From Actinomadura litoris (GTDB lineage: Bacteria > Actinomycetota > Actinomycetes > Streptosporangiales > Streptosporangiaceae), in the NCBI RefSeq assembly GCF_009733595.1, contig NZ_WOFH01000004.1, positions 1 through 64,000 on the forward strand: a stretch of 64,000 nt of DNA, written 5' to 3'. The notes under the pieces were generated by a model. The model was given only the letters and a program-made list of their open reading frames with translations, was not told the origin of the DNA and did not search any database. Positions within the stretch are counted from its first letter, which is position 1, and the number at the start of each line of letters is the position of its first letter. Shown in pieces: positions 33,467 through 41,080 of the stretch. The position numbers and the translations under genes were made by a program.

Positions 33467-34101
33467 TCGAGCGGATCGTGCCGCCGGGCGTCGCCACGTC
33501 CACCGCCTACCACGACCCGCCCGGCGCCGTGCTGTTCCCCGAGGAGGAGCCCGAGGTGGCGCGGGCCGTCGACAAGCGCCGCCGCGAGTTCACCACGGTC
33601 CGCTGGTGCGCCCGCCGGGCGCTCGGCGACCTCGGGTTCGCGCCCGTTCCGATCCCCCGAGGGGAGAGGGGCGCGCCCCGCTGGCCGGACGGCGTCGTCG
33701 GCAGCATGACGCACTGCGACGGCTACCGCGCCGCCGCCGTCGCCCGCGCGGGCGACGTCCGCGCACTCGGCATCGACGCCGAGCCGCACGGTCCGCTGCC
33801 CGAGGGCGTGCTCGACGCGATCGCCCGTGAGGAGGAGGTCCCGCTGCTGGAGGAGCTGCGCCGCGCGTCCCCGGACGTCCACTGGGACCGGCTGCTGTTC
33901 TGCGCCAAGGAGGCCGTCTACAAGGCGTGGTTCCCGGTGGCGCGCCGCTGGCTGGGCTTCGAGGACGCCAGCCTCGTGCTCGCCCCGGACGGGACGTTCA
34001 CCGCCGCGATCCTCGCCCCGGACCCGCCCTTCGACGGGTTCACCGGCCGCTGGGCCACCGCGGACGGCCTGGTCGCCGCCGCGATCACCGTCCCGAGGTG
34101 A
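33463..34101 (+). CDS. pptT: 4'-phosphopantetheinyl transferase (Sfp/PptT type)
   Basis: 212 residues from GTG 33463. Transfers the 4'-phosphopantetheine arm from CoA to carrier proteins of fatty-acid, polyketide and non-ribosomal peptide synthases. Motifs: GSMTHCDGYRAAAVA (P-loop region), GIDAEPHGPLPEG with Mg ligands Asp105 and Glu107, and WDRLLFCAKEAVYKAWFP with Glu150 and Lys154. The pattern is the EntD/PptT branch. It is coupled to pptH by a 4-bp overlap, so the installing and removing enzymes are made together. A TetR gene converges 10 bp later. Confidence 0.93.
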   Translation: MIERIVPPGVATSTAYHDPPGAVLFPEEEPEVARAVDKRRREFTTVRWCARRALGDLGFAPVPIPRGERGAPRWPDGVVGSMTHCDGYRAAAVARAGDVRALGIDAEPHGPLPEGVLDAIAREEEVPLLEELRRASPDVHWDRLLFCAKEAVYKAWFPVARRWLGFEDASLVLAPDGTFTAAILAPDPPFDGFTGRWATADGLVAAAITVPR

Positions 34102-34111
34102 GGCCCCGGGC

Positions 34112-34687
34112 TCAGTCCTGCCGGATGCCCGAGGCGGCGAGGGTGAGCAGGCGGTCGGCGCTGCCGGGGTCCTCCTCGGTGGCCATCGCGATCGCGTTGG
34201 CCAGCGTCAGGACGTCGCCGAACTCGGTGCCCACCGGGATCGCCCCCGCCTTCTGCGCGCGGGCGAACAGTTCCTCGGCCTCGGCCCGCATCGCCTGGCA
34301 CGCCTTCGACGGCACCGACCGCTCGTCGCGCAGCGTGACCAGGACGGCGGCCGCCATGCCGCGGAACCCGGTCACCCGCGCGATGAACGCGCGCAGCCAG
34401 GTCATGAACGCCTCGGCCGGCTCGGGCGCGGACTGGAGGGCGCGGGCCTGCGCGGCGAGACCGTCGTAGACGTCGGCGGTCAGGGCCTCCAGCAGGTCCC
34501 GGCGGGTGGGGAAGTGGCGGTAGAGCGTGCCGATCCCGACGCCGGCCAGCCGCGCGATGCCCTCCAGTGAGGCGTCGGCCCCGTCGCGCGGGAAGGTCTC
34601 CCGCGCCGCGGCGAGGAGCCGCGCGCGGTTGCGGCGCACGTCGGCGCGCTCGGGCCGGCCTGCGGCGGAGGTGTGGTCGCTGGTCAC
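34112..34687 (-). CDS. TetR-family transcriptional regulator
   Basis: 191 residues. N-terminal HTH: ADVRRNRARLLAAARETFPRDG, ASLEGIARLAGVGIGTLYRHFPTRRDLLEAL. The C-terminal half is the TetR_C_33-like helical ligand domain (FRGMAAAVLVTLRDE, KAGAIPVGTEFGDVLTLANAIAMATE). It converges on pptT and has a 416-bp intergenic region upstream; no obvious neighbour for it to control except the divergent membrane-protein gene at 35104, and itself. Confidence 0.9.
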   Translation of the reverse strand: MTSDHTSAAGRPERADVRRNRARLLAAARETFPRDGADASLEGIARLAGVGIGTLYRHFPTRRDLLEALTADVYDGLAAQARALQSAPEPAEAFMTWLRAFIARVTGFRGMAAAVLVTLRDERSVPSKACQAMRAEAEELFARAQKAGAIPVGTEFGDVLTLANAIAMATEEDPGSADRLLTLAASGIRQD

Positions 34688-35103
34688 GGGACCTTCCTGG
34701 CGCGGGAATTTTGGAACGGTCCCCAGATACTAGCCGGGATGCTCCGGACGCCGCCGCGTCGCCGCACGCGAAGGCCCCGCCGAACCCCGCGGGCCGGGCC
34801 CGGGAGGGCTCGGCCCCAGGGGCGGTGGGGGCGGCGCGGGCGGGAGCCGCTGCGCCAGGACCGGCCCCGGTCGGGCGGGCAGCCGCGAAGCCGTGCCACC
34901 ACGACGGGACGTCATTTCCCTTATATGAGATTTCTTCGCCTACCCGCGTTCGCAAAGGGGACCTGCCCCGGCTCTCTTTGTTGAAGATCGCTTTTTATGA
35001 TCTGCGGCTGGCCGGTGCCGGTCAACGGATGAGGAGCCGCGATCCACGACCGATCTTGTTTCGCGGCAATACTGGACCCGTGGGGAGTCGTCCTGGTTCT
35101 CGA
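34688..35103. other. 416-bp intergenic region with AT-rich island
   Basis: Left part holds a near-palindrome GGAACGGTCCC (about 34711-34721) close to the TetR start, a candidate autoregulatory site. The middle is GC-rich without a credible gene. From about 34911 to 35005 it becomes unusually AT-rich for this DNA (TTATATGAG, CTTTTTATGATC), where the promoter of the gene at 35104 is expected; I cannot pick one -35/-10 pair with confidence. Confidence 0.5.
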
Positions 35104-36081
35104 ATGCGCTTTCCGAGGTTGGTGCTCGCCTTCTTCCTCTTTGCCGCGGGCACCTTTATCCTTGGATCTTTCTGGGACCGCCGTCAGCCGGCTCCCAAAG
35201 CCGCGCCGAGCACCGTCGTCGTGCACCGATACGGGCCTATTGGTTCACAGGAATCCTTGACCGCGCCCGGGCAGGTGCGCCAGCCTGCGGGTCCTGGTCC
35301 GCCGGATGGCCCCGGACCCAGCGCACCCACCCCGTCCGCGCCCACCGAGCCCGTGCCCTCCAAGGAACCGGGGGACTCCGGGAAAACAGGGAGCTCGGGG
35401 GAAACGGGGGGCTCGGGATTTCCGCGCACGGGGCCCCGCGGTGACTCGACACCTCCTCGGCCGAGATCGACGAAAGGCCGCAAGCGGTTCGACCCTGCCG
35501 TCACCGTTCTCCTCGATGAGGACCAGACCGTGGCGGTGCCGTCGTTGGTGCGCGCCTACCTGTGCCTCTCCTCCGGCTCCAGGTGCCCGCCCGCTTGGGC
35601 CGGGCCGACCGGCTACCCCGGGTCGAGCGCGGCACCCCGACGGGCCGGGGAGGTCCCCCTGGGAAGAAGAACGAAGGCCGAACTCACCGCCGACAGCCCC
35701 ACGCTCGTCGTCAAGGCCCACGGATCGAGCATCGAGTCCACCGAAGACGAGAACTCCTACGCCGAATGGTATTGGACCGTGACGCCCCACCAGAAGGGGC
35801 GGTATCTGATGGTATTGACGATGACGCCGCTGGGTGGCGGGTCCGACGAGCCGGTGGCGGCGAGTAGGAAGTTCCTCTTCCCGGTCGTCGTCACCGAGAA
35901 GTCGGCCCCCGCGTCCCGGCGGATCTCCATGGCAGGTCGCACGATAAAGAGCGAGCTCGTCTGGGCCAGTGCGTTGGCGGGCACCTGCGCCACGCTGTTC
36001 GTGGCCGTTCTTGAGGGAAGGCGAAACACTCGGGATGCCCGTTCGGGCCCGGGTCCGGAAAGAGACGAAGTCGAGCCGTAG
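35104..36081 (+). CDS. membrane protein with Pro/Gly/Ser-rich linker, unknown function
   Basis: About 325 residues from ATG 35104. TM1 at residues ~4-24 (PRLVLAFFLFAAGTFILGSFW), then a long low-complexity stalk (residues ~60-125, Pro/Gly/Ser/Glu/Thr, GDSGKTGSSGETGGSG), then a predicted extracytoplasmic domain (~128-285: FDPAVTVLLDEDQTVAVPSL, AYLCLSSGSRCPPAW, SYAEWYWTVTPHQKGRYLMV), and TM2 near the C-terminus (ELVWASALAGTCATLFVAVLE) with a charged tail. Codon use is less GC-biased than in neighbours, together with the AT-rich upstream region, which hints at more recent acquisition. Alternative starts at ATG 35029 or GTG 35080 exist. I do not recognise the domain. Confidence 0.65.
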   Translation: MRFPRLVLAFFLFAAGTFILGSFWDRRQPAPKAAPSTVVVHRYGPIGSQESLTAPGQVRQPAGPGPPDGPGPSAPTPSAPTEPVPSKEPGDSGKTGSSGETGGSGFPRTGPRGDSTPPRPRSTKGRKRFDPAVTVLLDEDQTVAVPSLVRAYLCLSSGSRCPPAWAGPTGYPGSSAAPRRAGEVPLGRRTKAELTADSPTLVVKAHGSSIESTEDENSYAEWYWTVTPHQKGRYLMVLTMTPLGGGSDEPVAASRKFLFPVVVTEKSAPASRRISMAGRTIKSELVWASALAGTCATLFVAVLEGRRNTRDARSGPGPERDEVEP

Positions 36082-36136
36082 TCCGTCACCTGGACGGCCC
36101 GCGTGGCCTCCCGTCGAGCAGAAGCGCGGCGGGGTC

Positions 36137-37024
36137 CTATCGAACCGCGTCTTCGAGGCTCAGGCCGGTCGAATGGTCGTGGAAGTCCCGGAGCGGCACG
36201 AGCGCCTCCTCGGACGGCGATCCGGCGGGGGCCGTGCACACGATCAGCACCTGGTCCGGCGAGCGGGCGATCGACAGTGTCTGCTGCGTCAGCGTCACCG
36301 GGCCGACGACGGGATGGCGCAGCTCGTAGGACGCGGCGTCGCAGGGGCCCACGCGGTGGTCGCTCCAGAGCGTGCCGAACTCGGGGCTCTTCATCGTCAG
36401 TTCGCCGATCAGTTCCGCGAGCAGCGGGTCCTGCGGGTGTCTGCCCGCGGTGATCCGCAGGTTGCCGACCACCGCGCGAGCCTTGCGCTCCCAGTCGGCG
36501 TACAGCGCCCGGCAGTGCGGGTCCAGGAACAGCATCCGGCTCATGTTCGGCCGCCCCGCCGGGCCGTCCGGGCCGCGGAAGTCCAGGTGGCCGGCGAGGA
36601 GCGCGTGGCCGAGGGTGTTCCACGCCAGCACGTCCGTGCGCCGCCCGAGCACCAGCGCGGGGACGCCGTCCACGGCCCGCAGGAGGTCCCGGGTCTCGTC
36701 GGCGAGCCTCTCGGGACGCGGACGGCGCGCACGGGGGGAGTGGCGGGAGGTCTCCGCGAGCCGGTTGAGATGGTCGCGTTCGTGGTCGTCGAGCATCAGG
36801 GCGCGGGCGATCGCGTCGAGCACCTCGGCCGAGGCCCCTCGTGACAGCCCCTGCTCCAGCCGCGTGTAGTACGAGACGCTGACGCCCGCCAGCTGGGCCA
36901 GTTCCTCGCGCCGGAGACCGGCCACCCGCCTGCGGGGGCCGAGGTCGCGCAGGCCGACGTCCGCCGGTCGCAGCAGGGCCCGTCGTGCCTGCAGGAAGTC
37001 GCCGAGGGGGCCGGGTCCGTCCAT
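36137..37024 (-). CDS. XRE-family regulator with MmyB-like ligand-binding domain
   Basis: 295 residues from ATG 37024 (MDGPGPLGDFLQ). HTH in residues ~5-75 (FLQARRALLRPADVGL, RRRVAGLRREELAQLAGVSV, SYYTRLEQGLSRGAS). The MmyB-like domain fills ~100-280 (VPALVLGRRTDVLAWNTLGHALL, MLFLDPHCRALYADWERKA, LIGELTMKSPEFGTLW, HPVVGPVTLTQQTLSI). Divergent from the MBL-hydrolase/esterase pair across 137 bp and probably controls it. Same family as the regulator at 4966-5853 but clearly a distinct paralogue. Confidence 0.9.
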   Translation of the reverse strand: MDGPGPLGDFLQARRALLRPADVGLRDLGPRRRVAGLRREELAQLAGVSVSYYTRLEQGLSRGASAEVLDAIARALMLDDHERDHLNRLAETSRHSPRARRPRPERLADETRDLLRAVDGVPALVLGRRTDVLAWNTLGHALLAGHLDFRGPDGPAGRPNMSRMLFLDPHCRALYADWERKARAVVGNLRITAGRHPQDPLLAELIGELTMKSPEFGTLWSDHRVGPCDAASYELRHPVVGPVTLTQQTLSIARSPDQVLIVCTAPAGSPSEEALVPLRDFHDHSTGLSLEDAVR

Positions 37025-37161
37025 GCCCCCAGTATCCGGCGCACGGTCCGGTCCCAGCCACACCCTGCGAGGGGTACGACAACGCGGGAGTGGTGCGTGC
37101 GGGTCCGCGCGTCCAGGGTCGGTCCCATTCAGTCACCTGCCCCGAACCGAGGACGGACCGC

Positions 37162-38079
37162 ATGGACCAGGACCCCGAGCAGATCACTCTGGGCGGCGTC
37201 GGCGTCACCCGCGTCAAGGAGTTCTACGGCTCGGTCGAGATGACCCCCGGCCAGTTCTTCCCGGGCAGCCCCGGCGGCTCGTGGGAGGAGCACCGCGGCT
37301 GGCTGGCGCCCGATTTCTGGAACCCCGAGACGGACGAGTGCCGTTCGGCGATCCAGACCTGGCTGCTGCGCAGCGAGGGGCGCACGATCCTCGTCGACAC
37401 CGGGGTGGGCAACCACAAGGACCGGCCCTACGCGCCGGTGTGGAGCCGCCGGGACACGGCCTACCTTGACAACCTCGCCGCGGCCGGGGTGCGGCCCGAG
37501 GACGTCGACATCGTGGTCAACACGCATCTGCACATCGACCACGTCGGCTGGAACACCCGGCTCGACGGCCGCGACTGGGTGCCGACCTTCCCGAACGCGA
37601 CCTACCTGATGACGCGGCGGGACTTCGAGTTCTGGGACCCGGCCAACGGCAACGGGTCCGTGCTCGGACGCGGGAACCAGAACGTGTTCGAGGACAGCGT
37701 CGCGCCCGTCCATCGCGCGGGGCTGGCGCACCTGTGGGAGGGGTCGTACCGGATCGACGCGAACCTGCGGCTCGAACCCGCTCCCGGGCACACCCCCGGC
37801 TCGTCCGTGCTCGCCCTGGAGTCCGGCGGCGACCGGGCCCTGTTCGTCGGCGACCTCGTGCACACCGCGCTGCAGATCGTGGAGCCGGAGACCAACTCGT
37901 GCTTCTGCGAGGACCCGGCCGAGTCGCGGAGCACCCGGCACAGGCTGCTCGGCCGTGCCGCCGAGGACAACGCGCTCGTCTTCCCCGCGCACCTCGCGGG
38001 CCGGGGCGCCGTGGAGGTCGAGCGCGACGGCTCGAAGTTCGCGATCAAGCAGTGGGCGGCCTTCTCCCGCATGTCCTGA
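37162..38079 (+). CDS. MBL-fold metallo-hydrolase
   Basis: 305 residues from ATG 37162. Metallo-beta-lactamase fold with the dinuclear zinc motif NTHLHIDHVGW (His122, His124, Asp126, His127), a later His in PAPGHTPGSSVLALE, Asp in ALFVGDLVHTALQ, and a terminal His in VFPAHLAGRG. Similar in layout to quorum-quenching lactonases and other AttM-like hydrolases. It is followed 26 bp later by a type-B carboxylesterase; together with the divergent XRE regulator they look like an inducible ester/lactone degradation or detoxification unit. The substrate is unknown. Confidence 0.88.
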   Translation: MDQDPEQITLGGVGVTRVKEFYGSVEMTPGQFFPGSPGGSWEEHRGWLAPDFWNPETDECRSAIQTWLLRSEGRTILVDTGVGNHKDRPYAPVWSRRDTAYLDNLAAAGVRPEDVDIVVNTHLHIDHVGWNTRLDGRDWVPTFPNATYLMTRRDFEFWDPANGNGSVLGRGNQNVFEDSVAPVHRAGLAHLWEGSYRIDANLRLEPAPGHTPGSSVLALESGGDRALFVGDLVHTALQIVEPETNSCFCEDPAESRSTRHRLLGRAAEDNALVFPAHLAGRGAVEVERDGSKFAIKQWAAFSRMS

Positions 38080-38105
38080 GATTTCCGGAAAGGACGCGTT
38101 TTCCC

Positions 38106-39545
38106 ATGACCCAGTACGCAGACCCGGTCGTCGAGACCCCGGCGGGCGCCGTGCGCGGCGTCCGCGACGACTCCGGCGAGCTCTACCGTGCCATCCCCTA
38201 CGCGGCGGCACCGGTCGGCGCCGGCCGGTTCACCGCGCCCGCGCCGCACCCGGGCTGGTCCGGCGTCCGCGACGGCAGGCGGCCCTCGCCCACGGCCCCC
38301 CAACCGGTCCGCGACTTCGGCGGGCTCGACATGGCCCCCTACTTCGGGCCGGGCTGGGTCCGGGGCGAGGAGTACCTGACCGTCGACGTCCGCACCCCGG
38401 CCGCCGACCACGGCAGGCGGCCCGTCATGGTCTTCGTGCACGGCGGCGGATTCGTCACCGGCTCGACCCACGCCGCGCTCTACGACGGCGGCGCGTTCGC
38501 CCGCGACGGCATCGTGCTGGTGAGGGTGAACTACCGCCTCGGCGTCCCCGGCTTCCTCGACCTGGAGGGCGCCCCGGCCAACCGCGGGCTGCTCGACGTG
38601 GTCGCCGCGCTCGGCTGGGTCCGCGCCGGCATCGCGGCGTTCGGGGGAGACCCGGGCAACGTCACGGTCTTCGGCCAGTCCGCGGGCGCCACGCTCGTCG
38701 GAGCGCTGCTCGCGACGCCGGAGGCCGCGGGCCTGTTCCGGCGGGCGATCGTGCAGAGCGGCAGCGGCACCGGCGCCTTCACCCCGGAGCAGGCGCGGCG
38801 GGTCACCGCGGCGGCGGCCGCCGCGCTGGGCGTCGCACCGGCCGCCGACGCCTTCGCCGCGATCCCGGACGAGCGCTTCCTGGGGATCCTGCCCGCGCTG
38901 GCCGGGCTCGACCTGCGCACCGGCACCGCCACCGACCCGCTGGCCGGGCTCAGCCCGTTCGGCCTCGTCCTCGCCGTCCAGCCCGCCGACGGCCTCGCGG
39001 ACGGCCCCGGCCGCGACGCCGACCTGCTGATCGGCACCAACACCGAGGAGGGGCGCCTCTACCTCGTCCCGCGAGGCGACCTGGAGTCGTCCACGAACGC
39101 GGACGTGCGCGCCCTCGCCGCCAGGGTGTACGCGGACCCGGGCGCCGCGATCGCCGAGCACCGCGCGGCACTGCCGGACGCGACGCCGGGCGAGCTGCGC
39201 TCCGCGGTGCTCGGGGACGCCCTGTTCGGCGCAGGTACGGCCCGCATGGCGCAAGCCCACGCGCGTGTCTCGCGCGGCAGCACACACGTCTACTCGTTCG
39301 CGTATCGCTCGACGGCTCTGGACGGACGGCTCGGCGCCGCCCACACCGTCGAGTTGCCGTTCGTCTTCGGCGTCGCCGAGGAGCCGTGGCTGCACGGTGA
39401 CGCGGGACTGCTCGGCCCCGACCCCGCCCCGGGCGGCCTCGCGGCCCGGACGCACGCCGCCTGGGTCGCGTTCGCCCGGACCGGTGATCCGGGCTGGGCC
39501 GTCCACGACCCGCGGCGACCCGCGGCGGAGGTCCTCGGATCCTGA
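38106..39545 (+). CDS. type-B carboxylesterase
   Basis: 479 residues from ATG 38106. Alpha/beta hydrolase of the carboxylesterase/cholinesterase family: oxyanion hole VFVHGGGFVTGS (His112-Gly115), GFLDLEGAPANRGLLDVVAALGW (as two parts), nucleophile elbow VFGQSAGATLVG with Ser192, and a C-terminal catalytic His in AAHTVELPFVFG. Slightly shorter than the ~500-550 norm. No signal peptide, so cytosolic. Probably cotranscribed with the MBL hydrolase 26 bp upstream. Confidence 0.9.
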   Translation: MTQYADPVVETPAGAVRGVRDDSGELYRAIPYAAAPVGAGRFTAPAPHPGWSGVRDGRRPSPTAPQPVRDFGGLDMAPYFGPGWVRGEEYLTVDVRTPAADHGRRPVMVFVHGGGFVTGSTHAALYDGGAFARDGIVLVRVNYRLGVPGFLDLEGAPANRGLLDVVAALGWVRAGIAAFGGDPGNVTVFGQSAGATLVGALLATPEAAGLFRRAIVQSGSGTGAFTPEQARRVTAAAAAALGVAPAADAFAAIPDERFLGILPALAGLDLRTGTATDPLAGLSPFGLVLAVQPADGLADGPGRDADLLIGTNTEEGRLYLVPRGDLESSTNADVRALAARVYADPGAAIAEHRAALPDATPGELRSAVLGDALFGAGTARMAQAHARVSRGSTHVYSFAYRSTALDGRLGAAHTVELPFVFGVAEEPWLHGDAGLLGPDPAPGGLAARTHAAWVAFARTGDPGWAVHDPRRPAAEVLGS

Positions 39546-39586
39546 GGGCGCGGCCGTGTCGGCCCGGCCCGACGGCTGCCGCCCGG

Positions 39587-40315
39587 TCAGGGGCGTCCCG
39601 CGCGGGGCCGCCCGCGCGTGATGATCAGGTGGCCGATCGTCGCCGTCCCGGCGACCAGCAGGCCGAGTCCGGCGGGGAGGAGGAACCCGAAGCGCAGGCC
39701 GATCGAGGCGTCGGCCTCCACCCCCGGTCGGCCGTCGCGGCGCAGGAGGACGACCGACCATGCGCCATGGGTCTTGTTCCAGTTCAGCGTTCGGGTCCCC
39801 CGGCCCGTCGACGTGGCGACCCAGAACGGCTGGGCGGCCGGGTCGGGTGCCGTGGCGGCGCCCGGGCTCCGGCGGAAGTCGGCCTTGAACGGGTCCAGGC
39901 GCGCGGAGGCGAACTCGTCGTGCGCCACGTTCCGGAGGTACTTCTCGACCTCGGTCTTGGGGCCGATGCCGACGAACAGGGGAACGCCCGGGTCCTGCGG
40001 CCGCACCACGATCCGTACCCGGGCCAGCTCGCCGACGTCGGGGTCGGGGTCGGCCGGTCGAGCGCCGTCCGAGCCCACGTCGATCTCGTCGGTCTTCAGC
40101 GCGGCCGTGTCGGTGGCGAAGTGGTATTCGGGGGTGCCGAAGTAGCCGCCCGAGCGCGCCTGGAGGCCCGCGGCCGCCAGTGAGGCCGATCCGGCGAGCA
40201 GGAGAACGCCCCCGACGCCCATGGCGGCGACCCGCCGTGCCCGGCGGCCTCGCCGCGGAGGGCGGGTCGGGCGGTCCGCCGAGGCGGGCGCGGCATGGGC
40301 CAGGTGGGTGGTCAT
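39587..40315 (-). CDS. two-TM membrane protein, unknown function
   Basis: 242 residues from ATG 40315. A basic N-terminus ([12 protein letters not shown]) precedes TM1 (AAMGVGGVLLLAGSASLAAAG, ~30-50). An extracytoplasmic domain follows (~55-205; ELARVRIVVRPQDPGVPLFVGIG, TEVEKYLRNVAHDEFAS, PFWVATSTGRGTRTLNWN, GAWSVVLLRRDG), and TM2 is near the end (GFLLPAGLGLLVAGTATIGHL). This layout matches a group of actinobacterial two-TM proteins often found beside a TetR regulator. The promoter is shared with the TetR gene through two operators, so the gene is almost surely its target. Confidence 0.75.
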   Translation of the reverse strand: MTTHLAHAAPASADRPTRPPRRGRRARRVAAMGVGGVLLLAGSASLAAAGLQARSGGYFGTPEYHFATDTAALKTDEIDVGSDGARPADPDPDVGELARVRIVVRPQDPGVPLFVGIGPKTEVEKYLRNVAHDEFASARLDPFKADFRRSPGAATAPDPAAQPFWVATSTGRGTRTLNWNKTHGAWSVVLLRRDGRPGVEADASIGLRFGFLLPAGLGLLVAGTATIGHLIITRGRPRAGRP

Positions 40316-40332
40316 GGCGTCTCCCAGGGTTG

Positions 40333-40376
40333 TAGTACGAGTGTGCTACTACCTTGACGGTAGCACGACTGTGCTA
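40333..40376. promoter_or_regulatory. two TetR operators between membrane-protein gene and tetR
   Basis: TAGCACGACTGTGCTA (40361-40376) is a perfect TAGCAC-N4-GTGCTA inverted repeat; TAGTACGAGTGTGCTA (40333-40348) is the same site with one mismatch. They are 28 bp apart start to start. A TTGACG at 40354-40359 lies between them. The tetR ATG is 10 bp beyond the second site, so binding would block both divergent promoters. Confidence 0.75.
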
Positions 40377-40386
40377 AAAAGAACCC

Positions 40387-41001
40387 ATGCCGAAGATGGT
40401 GGATCCGGTGGAACGGCGGCGCGAGGTCGCGGAGGCGGTGTGGCGGGTCGTCCGGCGGGACGGGCTCGACCGCGCGTCGGTGCGCGAGGTCGCCCGCGAG
40501 GCCGGCCTCTCGATGGGCTCGCTGCGGCACTACTTCGCCGCGCAGTCCGAGCTGCTGGACTTCACGCTGCGGACGATCATCGAGCGGATCGACCGGCGGA
40601 TCGCGGCGCTGCCCGAGGAGGCCGATCCGCGCCTGCGGGCGGAGCGGGTCCTGGCCGAACTCCTGCCGATGGACGCCGAGCGCGCCGCCGAGAACCAGGT
40701 CTGGCTGGCCTTCACCGCCCGCGCGCTGGTGGACCCCGGGCTTCGCGCCGTCCGGGAGCAGGCTCATGACCGCCTGCGCGACGGCTGCCGCGAACTCGTG
40801 CGCAGGCTCCTCCCCGACGAGGCGGACCACCACCGCGAACGCGAGACCGACCGGCTGCACGCCCTCGTCGACGGGCTGGCCGTCCACGCGGCCACGCGTC
40901 CCGACGTGTACACCCCGCACCGCATGCGGTCCGCCCTCGCGCTGCACCTCGACGAACTGGAGTGCGCGCCCCGGGGTCGCGGAACGGCGGGGTCAGGTTG
41001 A
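40387..41001 (+). CDS. TetR-family transcriptional regulator (BetI-like)
   Basis: 204 residues from ATG 40387. HTH: VERRREVAEAVWRVVRRDGLD, ASVREVAREAGLSMGSLRHYF, AAQSELLDFTLRTI. The C-terminal TetR_C_6/BetI-like domain covers ~85-195 (ENQVWLAFTARALVDPGLRAV, LVDGLAVHAATRPDVYTP). The two near-identical operators immediately upstream indicate autoregulation and control of the divergent membrane-protein gene. Followed by a strong convergent terminator. Confidence 0.92.
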   Translation: MPKMVDPVERRREVAEAVWRVVRRDGLDRASVREVAREAGLSMGSLRHYFAAQSELLDFTLRTIIERIDRRIAALPEEADPRLRAERVLAELLPMDAERAAENQVWLAFTARALVDPGLRAVREQAHDRLRDGCRELVRRLLPDEADHHRERETDRLHALVDGLAVHAATRPDVYTPHRMRSALALHLDELECAPRGRGTAGSG

Positions 41002-41021
41002 GCCCTGCCGGTGGTCACGTA

Positions 41022-41074
41022 CGGGCGAGGGGCGGGGCCCCGGGCTCTGCGCCCGGCACCCCGCCCCTCGCCCG
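41022..41074. terminator. strong bidirectional terminator, tetR / amidohydrolase
   Basis: Perfect 16-bp arms CGGGCGAGGGGCGGGG (41022-41037) / CCCCGCCCCTCGCCCG (41059-41074), with an inner stem CCGGGC / GCCCGG (41040-41045, 41051-41056). It sits in the 79-bp gap between convergent genes. Confidence 0.8.
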
Positions 41075-41080
41075 CTCAGG

